Assembly (NCBI RefSeq): GCF_014898815.1
Contig: NW_026515541.1
Span: 1,178,001 to 1,242,000 of the forward strand
Direction of reading: 5' to 3'
DNA: 64,000 bases
Origin: Panonychus citri
Taxonomy: Eukaryota; Arthropoda; Arachnida; Trombidiformes; Tetranychidae
In this document: in pieces, positions 1 through 13,219 of the stretch
Numbering within the stretch: the stretch's first letter is position 1
Layout of the letters: each line of letters begins with the position of its first letter
The notes under the pieces: model-generated
Told to the model about the DNA's origin: nothing
Database searches by the model: none
What the model saw: the letters and a program-made list of their open reading frames with translations, nothing else
Position numbers and translations under genes: made by a program

Positions 1-2403
1 ATGACACCCACACACCTACACATCATCAACATTCAAACCACCACCACCACCACCTTTCACATGATGATTATGCACTTGGATGATTCAGTTATTGTTCAGT
101 TATTCATATTTGATTGGAAATCATAATGATAGTGATGACAAAATGAACATGACAACAAACTTTTCCCCTGTTGAAATCTGTTGTTATTGGTCAACATTTT
201 GATTATCATTATGATTAACTAATTGTGATCCCAATCATGCAAACAATCAATCAACTCTCACTCACTCACTCTCTCTCTCTCTCTCTCTCTCTATCTTTTA
301 ATATCTTTGCCTGTTGTAATGGATTAGTTTTAAAAAAACAAAATTGTGTCAAATTGTTATTATTCATGATCAAAATGATTAGTGATTAAAATGGATTGAT
401 TATTTGTATTATTATTGTAACATATTGATTGTGTATCTGAATCAAATTAATCATTCCCATTGATGTAATCATTGAACAATATTGAAACTTATCATCTTAT
501 CTTAATCATCGGGAAATTGGAAATGATAGAATCGATTTAGTTTTAATTGTTGTTAATCAGCTGAATCATTTATCATTCACTTTCTTACATTGGATCAATC
601 AAAAGGATTACTACAATTAAGCAATTTAATTGAACATCATCATCTTGATCACTAATCAGCTTCCTAACAGTGATTTTAATCATCGTCATCATCCAAAATC
701 AACGATTACAATTTAATTACCGAAAATGAAATTAACCCATAATTATTATATAAATATATATATATATATAAATTGTTAACATAACTAATTAAATCATCTG
801 TTAATCAATGATTAATCATCCAAATTCAGGTTGATGATAACGATAGTTAATTAAGTCAATGAAAAGGAAGAGAGAATCAAAAATTAATTCATCTTAATCA
901 TTACCGAATCATAGTTGAAGCAATTTAATTTAATTCCAACCTCTGGTTATCATTATCCTCTAATTTTTTGGTTAATTGTTTGCAATTTTAATCAATCAAA
1001 TTAATTAATGTATCAACTCATTTTACCGTCTGATTGTTAATCCACTGGAAAATTTTGTTAATCCTAATCCAATTGGAAAATCCTTTAATCAAACTTGTAA
1101 ATTAATTGTGAAAACTTTTTATTTAATTTTCATCTTAATTGTTTCTACCTCTTAATTATTTTTGTTTCTAATCACCATCATCATCATCAAAAAAAACACC
1201 ACAATTAACTTGAATGATTATATTAGTTGACAATTATCTTGTAATTGGAATCAATTGTTTAATTAACTTGCGATCTCATTGATTATTATTATTGATTTTG
1301 ATTTAATTACTACTACTAAATTACCTAAGTGACTTTCTGACCATCAACAATTAAGAGGATTAACTTGATAAATTTAATGATATATTAGTAAATAATTAAT
1401 TAATTAATGGTAAAGATATTTAAAGAAACAATTTTAATCATCGAGAGAACGAGTTAATAATTAACTTAATTGTTACAGGAATAGAAAGAGACAATTATAT
1501 ATAAATATATAAATCGAAATGCAATTTTTATTTATCACAATTTAAAGAGACAATTTAATTATTAGAGTAACAATTAAGTCTCATATAAATAATAACCATA
1601 TATTTAATTTTCAATCTGATTACAAATTGATTAAATTTAGTTAATTGTCATCAACAACTAAATGAATGGACAAGATTTTATCATTATCATTGATTATTAT
1701 TGTTATTTATTGATTATTTGTAGTAAGGAAAACAATTAACAAACCAACAACTAAATTGTACTTGTAAAATGTAATTAACTAATCAAATTAATAACAATTA
1801 ATTACTATAACAAATTTCAACTCTGTTTATCGTCTAGAAAATTAACCAAATCAAATTAACACAACAATTAAATTGTTGTCCAGATAAATCAATAAACTTT
1901 TCATTTCACTTTTAATCATTTGTTAATAGCTATTAATGATCAATCAATAATTAGTTGAAACAAAAGTATCATAATCAAATTTATATGATAACAATTAAGT
2001 GAACAATTAAATTTATGTTATCATTTTGTTTATTTACAAGAAAATCAGGAAAAAAAAGTTAATTGTTGATACAATTAAATCAACGTTTACAAGTTAATTG
2101 TCAGTCGAGGACAATTAAATTAAGGGGAGAGTTGAAATTGTAATGATTTACAATTGAATGAAAAAAAGTTGAAGAAAATCAAAGTTTTAAATGATGAAAA
2201 TAATTAATTTAGATTGAAAATTAAGCGAAATAATTAAGCCAACAATTAATTGTAGAAAGTTTTTGAAGATGAAGACGGTTGATTGTAAACACCATTGGTA
2301 AATTGTTGGCACTTTGGGAGGTTTGAATGAGGTGCCGTTTCCAAGATAATACAGTTAATTAGTTGATTGTTGGGACTGATTGGAAGGTTAATTGTTCGTC
2401 TTT
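1..2403. other. A+T-rich intergenic DNA downstream of the SANS-like gene
   Basis: No coding region is supported here. The stretch is A+T-rich with short CAT/ATC-type runs, a TC dinucleotide run near 270-292 and a TA run near 756-770. Many copies of ACAATTAA or its complement occur. The last few hundred bases probably include the 3' untranslated region of the minus-strand gene ending at 2404. Confidence 0.6.
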
Positions 2404-5400
2404 CTATAAAATTGTATCTCTAATTGTTCCAGGTTCTTTCAATGTCGCTTTCCGCCTTTCAATTGCTAACATTAACTTCCGCCGTGGACCCAAAGGTAGA
2501 CCAAGTGATTTGAGATCAGTTTCATTGAGCAACGCAAGTGATTCAAGATCAATTTTTTCCTTCTGAAAAATTTCAGTGTATTCAAGCATCCCCTGGGCGG
2601 CGAGAAATAAAACCACCGGTGGGGTTGTTGGTACCACCATGGGATCAGGGCCATTGCTTTTGTCCACCTTGCAATTGGTCACGGTGACAATACCACCGCC
2701 TCCGTTGGTAATAGCACCGTTTTCAATTTCACTAGCTCGTGATTTGGGCTTGGTGCTGTTGTTATTGTTGTTGTTGTTGTTGATGATGTTGATGTTGTTG
2801 TTGTTTTTGTTGTTTTTTGCTGAGGTCACGGAAGCGGAATCACCGATTAAGGTGTTACCATCCTCATCCCACCCGCTGGTGGTTCCAGACATAACGGAAA
2901 GAGAGGCATTTCTTTGTGCTAATGAACCAGCGCTTCCAATTGAATCGCTTCCGGTTCCGTTGTTACTATTACCATCGACTGTTGATCCATTGATTGTCTT
3001 ATCATTAGTACCATTTTGTGCAGCTCTTAGTGCTTCAAGTGAATGATAATGATTATCATTTCCGTTTCCATTTGTATTACCATCGATATTACCTGATGAT
3101 GATGAATTAATCAGCTCATCATCATCTTCAACTTCATCTATTGATTTATTACCATTAGAATTGGTATAAGGTGTTAATAGACTCGAAGCTGAAAGTATTG
3201 AATGTCTAAATGAAACAGAACCAAATCCTGGCCTTTCAAATATTGAACCTGATTCGTGGTGATGATGGTGAGGGTGGTGATGAGAATGCCCATTGTTACA
3301 TGAGATCATTTCATCCCCTAATCCAGAATCAGCCATGTGACTAAGGAAATCGGGCTCTGAGACTGTCCGGTGAAGTCCACCACCGATTTTACCACCACCC
3401 AAATGCTGATAGTTTGGTGAAAATGACCTATCATTTGACGGCCGCTGATGGTAATAGTTTGTCGATGAATCGTCATAAGATGAACCAAACAAATCCCTCA
3501 GAGCGGGTCGAGCATATAATCGGTCATTATTATTATTCTGATTAGATTGATGATACTGATTAAGATGAAGATTGTGATGATACTGATGGTTAATATGATT
3601 ATTGTTACTGATCTGATGAGATGCGGTTGATTTACTATTGATACTGTGATTACTCATCTCACTGCATTTACCTGAATCCAGGTAACCATTTGAAAGTGAT
3701 AGGGAATCGGTTTCCTTGCAAGGGATTGAAGCGTAAATATGATGAGCGCTATTTGACCTTTCGGTGTTTATCTTATTGTTAATTACATCGTATTTACGTA
3801 CATAAAGTACATCTTCACCTCGCCTGATCCCGGTTAATGATCTTATTGACTTTTTCCCGTTGGTTAATAATAAATCTTTGAGTCCAGGTTCAGATCCACT
3901 TCGAGATTTATAATCACCGCTGAATGCGGTTGATATTGAATCGGATTGTTGTTTACGAAGTAAAACTTTTCGAGAGACACCACCGAATCCACGGTTTTTG
4001 TTACTCATGGTTCCGTTGTTAACGATATCGGAAAACTTTGGTGCTGAACTTAAGGATCCGTTAACGACAGCCACTCCTGGGGCCGGTGTTGGGGTGGTGG
4101 TGACGGTGGTTGGAGTTATTGGTGCTAAATGAGAAGTCGAGGAAAACGTTGATCCAAGATTACCTGTTGAGAGAAACAATTGGATTAAGAGTAATTTGAT
4201 TACGTTTTGATTTCGAAAATGAAAGTTTCGAATCTGTTTACCTGAATGTGGTTCACGTCGAAGTGTACATGGTAAAGACGCTATTGGTTCTAAAAGTTTT
4301 TTTCGAAATTTTTCCATTGATTTTTCCTCTTTTTCCGCTTTTTTATAAGCTTTTTTGGCAATCTTTTCGAACGCTTTTATCCTCTTCTCTGCTTCCGTTA
4401 TCGATTTTTCTTTCTGCTTCTGTACCATTTTCGGATTAAGGGCACTTTGTTTGGCCATCGTTGTATCAAGAAAATCAAGTATCTCCGACTTTAAATGGAC
4501 GGCAGCGCAATCCTTGGCCGTGTGAAACTCATTATTCAATGACCACAAATTAACACCAAAATTGACTAGAAATGAGACACAATTGATGTGTCCATTTGAT
4601 GCTGACCAATGTAAAGCCGTGTTACCGGTGAAATCACATTTATCCGGATCACCTCTAATTGTGGAGAAACAAAATAAAACAATAATTAACTCAACAATCA
4701 ATTGATTCACTCCGATAGTCAATAACTAAAACAATCACCAGTTAAATTGTACCATCAACATTTAAACCCAATCAATTGTATTAATAATAAGTTAGATTAT
4801 GATTACAGTTTATATTTAGAAAGTAAAAGTTTTTAAATTATGGTTAATTATCAATTGATTTGCTTAATTGTTGTCATCAAATTTGAAAGTTTATCTTAAT
4901 CAGGATTAGAGGTTAATTGTTGAATATGATTAAACATATACACACATACATGTAATTATTATTAATGGTTGTATATTTGTCCACAATTAAGGTAAAAATG
5001 ATAATTAACTCACGATTTAGATGCTATATTGAATTTAAATACAACTAAATTGTTACAAAATCAATATAATAGTGCAACAATTAAAACTCGTATTAATTTA
5101 GCCAATGTGATGATCAGTTGATTTGTTGTTGCTCTTACAATTAACTTTAATAACGTTCGTGTAAATTGAAAATGCTACAATTAACTTCAATCTAATTGAA
5201 ATGTAACAATGAAATTAAATTAAATTTTGGTTTAATTGTTTAAATCTTGTATTGTTTTTTTGCTGCTCAGAATTAACATTTTCAGGATTAAATAATCACG
5301 ATTCTGACAAATAATAAATGATGATGTTGATCATCATCATCTTAATCATCAAAATAATTTAATTCAATGATTACTTGATTGTCTTCATTTCCTTTATCAA

Positions 5401-8400
5401 TTATACATTATTTATGTTTAACTGATTATCATCATGGTCTTAATATTAATAGTTAATCTTTAATCATGATTGACATAGTACAGATGAACCGTTAATTTGA
5501 TTAAGATGATTAACAATCAAAATGATCAGTAATCAGGATGAACATTGAAACTAATCATTGTAATGAAAACCAAACCCAAATCCAGAAAAACAATAAAATG
5601 TTAACTGTAATGGTCAGTTGATTAAGTTGATTGTCTTGTCGTTAATCATCATATGATTACAATTACTTGGAGAAAATAAAAAATTTCTGAGAAAGTTAAT
5701 TGTTGACAATTTGTTGAGATTTACAATTGTGGGCAGATTGTTGAGTTTATCTTGATGATGTCAATTAAAACGTCAACTTGTATATATAAGATGCTACAAA
5801 AGGGTAACGCCCGAGGCTAATTTTCCCATTCGCCCTTCCGGAGATGAACATTATCATGATGATGCTCATGATGATGCTCATGATGATGATGCTGAAAATT
5901 ACAGGTAAGAGATGAAAATGAGAGAGAAAGTTGAATGAAAACCGGACATTGACCTTTTTTTGTTCACATTTGTTGGTTAGCTGATTGTTGTTGATATTTA
6001 TTTACCTGTAAATTACCTTTAGCTTCATGTGATTTAGCTTCACGCATTTTGATTCATTTGAATCACGATTTAAATGTAAATTCACTTGTTAATTATTACA
6101 ATTAAGTGCAACAATTACGGTAAACATATTCACCTTTCTCAACAAATTTGAACAAAAAAATTGATTTGGTGAAAGTACAATCAACAAGTTGATTAAGATG
6201 ATAATAAGAGCTTTGATTATTTGAACAACAATTAACTATGAAAATGATTTCTTGATTAACCGGTAAACAATTAGCTAATTGATAGGCTCGTTGATTGATT
6301 AGGTACAATCAATTAGATTCTTGTAGTTGAAAATTAATCATTTTCATTAAAAAAAAAATTAATCGCAATCAGTTAACTGTTAATACAATTTGAAACACTT
6401 TCACTTGATTATCTTTTGTTTTATTAACTTGATTATGATTAACAATTAACTATTACCACTAATCCTCAACAATCAAGCTAATCAAGTGAAATATTCATTG
6501 ATATTAAATTGCTAAGAGAGCAAACAATTAACTACTAAATCAGTTAATCCGATTAAATTGTAAGTGAACTTTTTTTTCCTCAACTAAATGATAATTTAAA
6601 TTGTGACTTTAAATTAAGCTCTTAATGGTTATGTTAATTGTTTTGATTACGATTCTTTCTGGATCTTGATGGTTAATCATTTAAATTGTTTGAGGTTAAA
6701 TTGTTGATACAGAAATTAAATTAATGGTTAAAGGAAGAGCAATTGAAATTTATATAAATATAAAAAAATTAGACACAAATTAGGAAATGAATTAAATTAA
6801 ATTGTTCAGATGATTAACAAAAAGTTGAATTGATCATTAAAAAGTTTGATTAAAGTTTGAGAAAATAATTAAAGGTAAAAATTACAATTCATCAAATCTA
6901 AATAAAGTTATTAATTGTAATTAACTTTAAAAGTGATAATTTAAATTTTGTGTGAGTATCATAATCGTAATTACCAATTGTAACAATCAAAAGGGTCAAC
7001 GAGAGTTAATTGTTACTGATATGATTAAATTGGTTTGGTGATCACATTGTTGATAGATCACAATTAAGAGTTAGAAAGAGTCAAATCATTAACATGACAA
7101 TTAACTTTAATCATGTTCATGTCATCGTATATGTTAATTGTTTATCCATTTAGTTGATTATCAAAACAATTCAATGATGATCAACATTAATTTAATTGTG
7201 TATCTCACCTTAATTGTTAACCTGATTAAAGTTATAATTAAACCCATGCAAAAACAATTCACTGTTAACTGATTAACTCAATTGTTTTAAATTATTCAAT
7301 TCAACGTTAACCTTTTCATTTGTTAATTGTTACAATTGAGTTTCGTTGATTACAATTAAATGGGTGCCAAAGGATTTTAAATACAATCATCAAGTTTCAC
7401 ATTAACAATTAACAAACAAGGTTAACAAACAATTAAGGGATTTGGTATTAAAAGTTTACAATTAGCTGATGATGATGATGGATTTGAAATTGATCATTGA
7501 TTAAATTTGATTACTTTGAGAAACAATCAGTTGAAATTCAGTGAATCAGTTAATTGTTACCAAGTAAATAACAATTAACTAGAACATGGTAAATAATTTG
7601 TTGATTGTCAACAATTGTTGATAATTTGTTATTGTTTTCAAGATTTTCAAGTGAATCGAAACAAGTGAAAGTTTAATTGTTGTTCTTGATCATTAATCAA
7701 GCAAATCAACAATTAGCTTATTAATACTAAACCCAAACTCTAGTTTATAGACAATTGATTACAAACACACACACACACAAACAATTTACTAATTACAAGG
7801 GAATTAACTAATCAACAACATAATCAAATGCTTAATTACCCAATGGAAGCAAAATCCAATCATGATTATTGAACTTTAATTACAATCACAATTAAAGTTT
7901 CAAGTGAAAACAAAGTCGCATGGTAACAATTTAATTGTGATTAGAATTTTTTTTTCCTGTTCATTCAACAATTTAGTTAATTGTAAATCTTACTAATCAT
8001 CATGATTAACCTTGGACTAAAGTTTGATTTATCATTTTAACGGTAAATCCCTTGTAATGAAATCAAGTTAAGGTAAATATTTGATTAAGAGAAAGTGATT
8101 AAAGTAAATAACAATTAACGATATCAATTGTCAACTATATTGGAGTAAAAAATTGAACAATCAAAACTAATCATCATCTAATTATATTTAACTTAACCTT
8201 AATTGTTTGACAAGAAGTAAAATATAAAAAAAAATCTCATTTAGATGAAACAATTAACTTGAATTAAATGAAATAGTTAAATGATGACGATGATGATTAT
8301 TGACAATTGATGGAGATGGAGAAATGATTAGAAATGACAATTAAACTAATACAGAATTAGTGGTAATCATAATCATATCTTAATCAACAATAACAATCTA

Positions 8401-11022
8401 ATATCAGGTTAATCCAGTCAAGTTAAATTTTCTACTCATCATTAAATTGTTGTAATTTATTAACAGTTAACTAATCAACTTGTTTTCAGGTGAGGTTTTA
8501 TTTTGATTAGTTGATTGATTGACAAATCAACTTGAGAATGATGAAAATTAAATGAGAGTTTGTAACCTCACCCGATGTTATTTATTGGAGTGTCAGTGAC
8601 TTTGCAATTAGTAAATTGTAGTAACAATTAAACTCAAAATCAAACTAGAATACAGTTATTAACAAATGGTAGATTGTAATGTAAATAATAACTGAGTAAA
8701 AGGATACAACAATCAAGGAAATAATTATTATTAATGTTTACAATTTACAAAGTCCAATGGGGAATTTAATTGTCATTAACGACAACAATTAACAATAAGA
8801 AACTGTTTAGTTCAGTTTTCAAACTGATTAATTACTAAGATTAGATGTCTGAGCTATTGAGTATGAGGACCAACACAATGACTACTTCGAGTAACGGACT
8901 GAACCAAATCGACTCAGATCAGGGACATCGAACACAACTGAGGTCGAAATTGAACTTCTAACTCGACCATTACCAGGATACTTCCAGGATAAAGATGATA
9001 TAAGTTACATGGAAATGGTTGGTGACAGGAAATAATTGAATTCGCAAGCGGATTAAAGTCCATAGTTTGTGATAAAAACTCCGAAATTCTAACTGTTGAA
9101 ACCTGATCACTAATTCACTTCAATTCAATTCCAATTTTCTAATCAATCGATTTAGTCTCTTGACCGAGTTTCTTATAATACCAACTTGTTGTTTTGGCCT
9201 CGATAATAATACGAACAAGTAAATGGTCCTAACCCAATCTTCACTCCCGCTTATCCCATAGGAATGATATTCTTGCAGAATTTGAAATGCTATCGAATTT
9301 TGATTTCGATATAATCTTAGCACTTGAGACTGTTCTTTAATGATTTAATCAAATCGTAAATCGTAATCATGATCAAGTATTAATTTAGTTTCTGTGAAAG
9401 TGTAACATTTAAATGTTTCATCACTGACTTTTAGCTTCAGTTAATTGTACGTTTTAAGCAATTAAATTGGTGAGAAAGGTAAAAAAAATCAAGTTTAATC
9501 CTCAAACAATCAAATTGAATTATTTTAATATGATAACTAAATTTCAATCATTTGACCTAAAATTAAATCAGTTGAATCCTTTTGATTTGATTGGTGATTT
9601 GATTTCAATACAATGAACATTTTCAGTTAGAGGTTTTTGATTGACTCTAAATCATGATGATTAAACTTTTTGATTAACTATATTAATAGAGTAATTTAGT
9701 TGATTGTTATGCTTTTCTAAGAGCAACCATCTCTTTAATCATTAAAAGTGATTGTATTAAAAGTCATTGATCGATATTATTACGATTCACAATTGAAACT
9801 AATTGCTAACAATTTGATCACCAAAGTGAATTAATGATTAACAATTCATTTCCTACTTTATTTTGCTATCTATTCATATAATCAGTTAATTGTAATATAC
9901 TAATCATTTGGGTATGTTGATAGACAGAATTAGTATTGCACCATCATGATTAACACCATGATAATCATAATCATCACCATTAAAAGTGATTATTATTAAA
10001 TCAAATTAACTAAAAAAGTTGGAAAAAAAATCAATCGTTAATTTGATTTTCTATTAATAATTCATCTGAATGGGATTAGATTATGATTTAAGATTATCAA
10101 TAATACATTTCTCAATTATAATCTATTATTAATTAGTCTGATTTACTAATTGTTTCCCAGTTTAATTTAAATTTGGTTGGTTTTTTAATCAACTCGATCA
10201 AAACTAATAGCAATTGTTTAAATTGTTAATTGTTAATCTAAACTTTCCCATTGCTTTTGATGATGAACAAATTTAATAAGTTAATCAACTTTGTATCGTT
10301 TTAATAGTTGCAATAAGATTTAATTAGCTATTAATAAATTAATTGGTTTTCGCAAATAGTTAATTAGTTGGAAAACAATTAAGTAAACAAAATTAAGGCT
10401 TAAGATTGACCACTAACACTTAATGAAGACCAAGTGATGAGCCTTTATTTTTGTTAATTAATCGAATCTATTTTAAGTAATTCTAATCAACTGTGTGTTT
10501 AAAGGTAAAGTATTGATTGAATTAATTAACAATTAAAAGCGAAAAGGGTAATTAATCACAATATAAGAGCTAATTTTAAATCTACTAACAATTAAAATGA
10601 ATCAATTCGCAGGTTTAAATGAATGGAAACATTAACATGTTGATTGTTTAGTTTGATTGATCGGATTTTTGGTTCTTCTTTTGTTTTCTTAAACTTTGGT
10701 CGGTCAAATAGTTTCGTAATGTAGTAGTGGACACTTACCCTCGGCCAATGAGTAATCTCAGCACATCGAGATGACCATAATAAGCTGCCCAAAGGGTCGG
10801 TGTTAGTCCGTCTTCATCCGGATGATTGCAGTCCTTTCGAGTCGCTTCCTTGAGGATATCTTGAAACCATCACGAGCTGCCCGATGAAATTTATAAGTTA
10901 AACTTTTATATATCCATTTTTCTTGTAATTATCCAATGATTAAGGTTAAGAAACTGTCACAATCACATTCACCAAAGGATGTTCATTATTTTCTCTCTCT
11001 CTCTTCTTTCTTACCTGTACAT
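2404..11022 (-). CDS. SANS/USH1G-like ankyrin-repeat and SAM-domain scaffold protein
   Basis: Likely orthologue of SANS (USH1G), a scaffold of the Usher/myosin VII complex in actin-rich protrusions. Exons on the minus strand: 10902-10739 (ankyrin start HRAARDGF, then DILKEATRK and TPTLWAAYYGHLDVLRLL), 4654-4242 (ankyrin GNTALHWSASNGHINC, then a charged coiled-coil segment) and 4163-2404. The last exon encodes a long Ser/Asn/His-rich linker, a SAM domain (LEYTEIFQKEKIDLESLALL) and a C-terminal DTIL, which fits a class I PDZ ligand; vertebrate SANS also ends in a PDZ ligand. Intron 4164-4241 is 78 bp, has GT-AG ends and stays open if unspliced. An 8-base first coding exon at 11022-11015 (ATG TAC AG) is a guess that gives the right phase. 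Exon 10902-10739 needs one extra base after TTCAA near 10860 to stay in frame. The predicted protein is about 780 residues, longer than vertebrate SANS because of the linker. Confidence 0.8.
4164..4241 (-). other. 78 bp intron of the SANS-like gene, open in frame
   Basis: On the minus strand the donor is CAG|gtaaac at 4242/4241 and the acceptor ctcaacag|GTAATC at 4164/4163. The length is 26 codons with no stop, so retention would add 26 residues between the coiled-coil part and the linker. The peptide it would encode is hydrophobic and unlike its flanks, so I treat it as an intron. Confidence 0.6.
4655..10738 (-). other. Large intron of the SANS-like gene
   Basis: About 6 kb between ankyrin exons, ending ccacaattag|AGGTGATCC. 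It is A+T-rich with very many ACAATTAA/TTAATTGT copies. Two denser segments stand out: 5781-5905, which has a TATA-like box, a short ATG-led open frame and splice-like ends on both strands, and about 8842-9330, which is less A+T-rich and has short open frames on both strands but no recognised product. Confidence 0.55.
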
Positions 11023-11030
11023 TTATCCTC

Positions 11031-11055
11031 ATCATCATCATCATCATCATCATCG
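11031..11055. repeat. ATC trinucleotide run
   Basis: A run of CAT/ATC units just upstream of the proposed first SANS coding exon. It lies in a stretch likely to be 5' untranslated or promoter DNA of that minus-strand gene. Confidence 0.7.
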
Positions 11056-12482
11056 TAATTATCATCAACCTGGTCTGTTGATTGTGTAATTATTAGGAAA
11101 AAAAAGTAATACAATTTACAATTTTAATTCATTTTTCAGCGAAAATTTTGTCAACAGAAAACTTTCTGACTCGTTTTCCATTGATGAGTCTCAATCAGAT
11201 TTCACCTCAACTTTTACTATCACATGAATTAATTTCGCCTCTCTCTCTCTCTCTCATGTCAATAACTTCATTATCATCATCTTTTTAATCATAATCAACT
11301 AATTAACTGTTCATTAATTCAGAAATTAATATTTACAATTGACTGATTTGTGTATCAATTTAATTTATTATATTACAATTTGTGTTACGATGTAAATGGT
11401 TCACTCACTTTAACAGTTATGATTTCGTTGATTTTTTTTTTGTTATCAATTGAAATTTATTAATAGTAACTAATTTAATTTAATCAGCTATGGTTGTAGA
11501 TTATTTGGCTAATCTGATTAGCCTGAAAAATTAAGGTAATACTTGAATAAAGGTAAATTTGATTAAGTTGATTGTTATTAGAGAAAAGGATTTGTAGCCA
11601 AACTTGATTGTAAACTTTTTCTAATTGTGAAAGTTTATTACATATGAAAAAGTTAATTGTTGTTAGTTTCATTGGATATGAGAAGATTTTTTTTACCTGA
11701 TAATCAATGGACAATCAAACAATTAAATGTTGAAAACCTTGGGAAATCAAAATAATACCTTTCAAGTCAATGGTAGTTTTGTTAATCAACATCCTTTACC
11801 TTTGTGATTTTTGTTGTTCAATTTAAATTGTGATCAACAATCAATTGTAATTGATGGTCAGTAGTTAATGATAGTCTTTCATTTTCTGGTTCCTATTTTC
11901 TGGTTTTCCTTTTGTTGTTGATAATTTAACCCAAATGGTTCAGTGAATTTACAACAATCATAATTTGTTGCTGTTAAAATGGTGTTGATTTTGTTCATTT
12001 GTTATAATCAATTTTAATCATAATCATCAACAAATTGTTGTTGTTCCTGTTGATGGTGAAACAATCAATTAACAGTGTTTATGATGAGGGTAATTTAGGT
12101 ATTGGTTTGATTACAATTTAAAGGTTAACATAATTGTAACTGAGAGTCAAACTTTTTTTTTCAAGGTTAATTGTAAATATTTCAAACTCTTATTGGGGAT
12201 ATGAAAATACAATCAATTCCGGTTCTAAATGTATTCAAATTTGATGAAATAATCAAAATAAAAGTTGCACTTAGATGAAGGTAACAATATGATTCTAATT
12301 AAATTTGATTGATAAATGGACACAGGGGAGAGAAAAATAAATCAATTGTAATGATAATAAAAGTTAATTGAGTTTAAATCGGCTTAATATCTTGATTGTT
12401 GTTCCAGTTGTTGAAATCTCTGAATATTGGCAGATAATCATCATGATTTATGGATGATTATTCTGATTAAGTGATCGGTAAA
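11056..12482. other. Intergenic region between the SANS-like gene and MsrA
   Basis: No coding region is supported. It contains a CT run near 11240-11255 and dense TTAATTGT-type motifs. It should hold the promoter of the SANS-like gene (minus strand) on the left and the 3' end of MsrA on the right. I see no clear core promoter. Confidence 0.45.
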
Positions 12483-13219
12483 TTAACAATGAGCTTTGAC
12501 ACCAGACTTGATCTTCTCAATGACATAATTTCGTTGTTTATCAGTTAATGAGAGATCCTTTGATTCCTCGTTGAATTCAGTTAAATTTTTCATTCCACAA
12601 ACGTAACCATTGAGTTTGGCCGCAATTTCCGATAATTTGAGAGCTTCATCATTAAGTCCAAGAGTTTTAAGTAGTGAGGGATTACACCTTAATTGGTACT
12701 TCTGATGGTAATTCTCAGCATCATAGAAAGGACCAGCAGCCGCGATTTCAGTGACGATTGGGCGACCATGATTAACTTGATCTTCTTTCATCGTTTTCTC
12801 AGCCAAACTTTTCTGTAACTCGGAGTGATAATAAATCGCTGAGATATATTGTCGTTTGTAGGGTTTAGCAGTTGGATCATGATTTCTCCAGAAAATGTTC
12901 AATAATTTCTATTGTGATGGCAAGGAAAAGAAGGAGAAGAGTAAAGAAAATGATTTAGAACAAAAAAAATAAATAATTATATAGAAAATCAAATAAGGTA
13001 AACATCATTTACCTCGTAGGAGATGATTGAATCATCGTAGACCAATTCAACCACTTCAACGTGATCTCCGATTGATTGGTAAGTTGGGCCTTTGGTTGTT
13101 CCTCCACTATAGCCCACCTTGGTGGTCAGAACGCCTCTTTGGGACCCGAACAAAGCCTCGACGTGCCAAAAACACCCCAATCCGAAACAAGCTTTTTCTC
13201 GAGCCATCCTGGTTACCAT
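12483..13219 (-). CDS. Peptide-methionine (S)-S-oxide reductase MsrA
   Basis: Reduces methionine-S-sulfoxide in proteins and in free form, repairing oxidative damage. Two exons: 13219-13013 (69 codons) and 12908-12483 (141 codons plus stop), giving about 210 residues, a normal MsrA length. The GT-AG intron is 104 bp (donor TACGAG|gtaaat, acceptor cacaatag|AAATTA). Visible motifs are the catalytic GCFW (Cys about residue 16), VGYSGG, GDHVEVVELVYD, a NHDPT-type segment after the splice, and FYDAENYHQKY. Cysteines near the C-terminus (YVCGM, and the final KAHC) could resolve the catalytic disulfide. The residue after GCFW is His rather than the usual Gly. The start could be Met1 (13219) or Met5 (13207); both lack a targeting peptide, suggesting a cytosolic form. 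It resembles the insect Eip71CD type. Confidence 0.9.

Noticed and set aside
2576..3046. 156-codon plus-strand open frame
   Set aside because: It is antisense to the low-complexity Asn/Ser/Gly part of the SANS-like gene; Leu runs are the complement of Asn codons.
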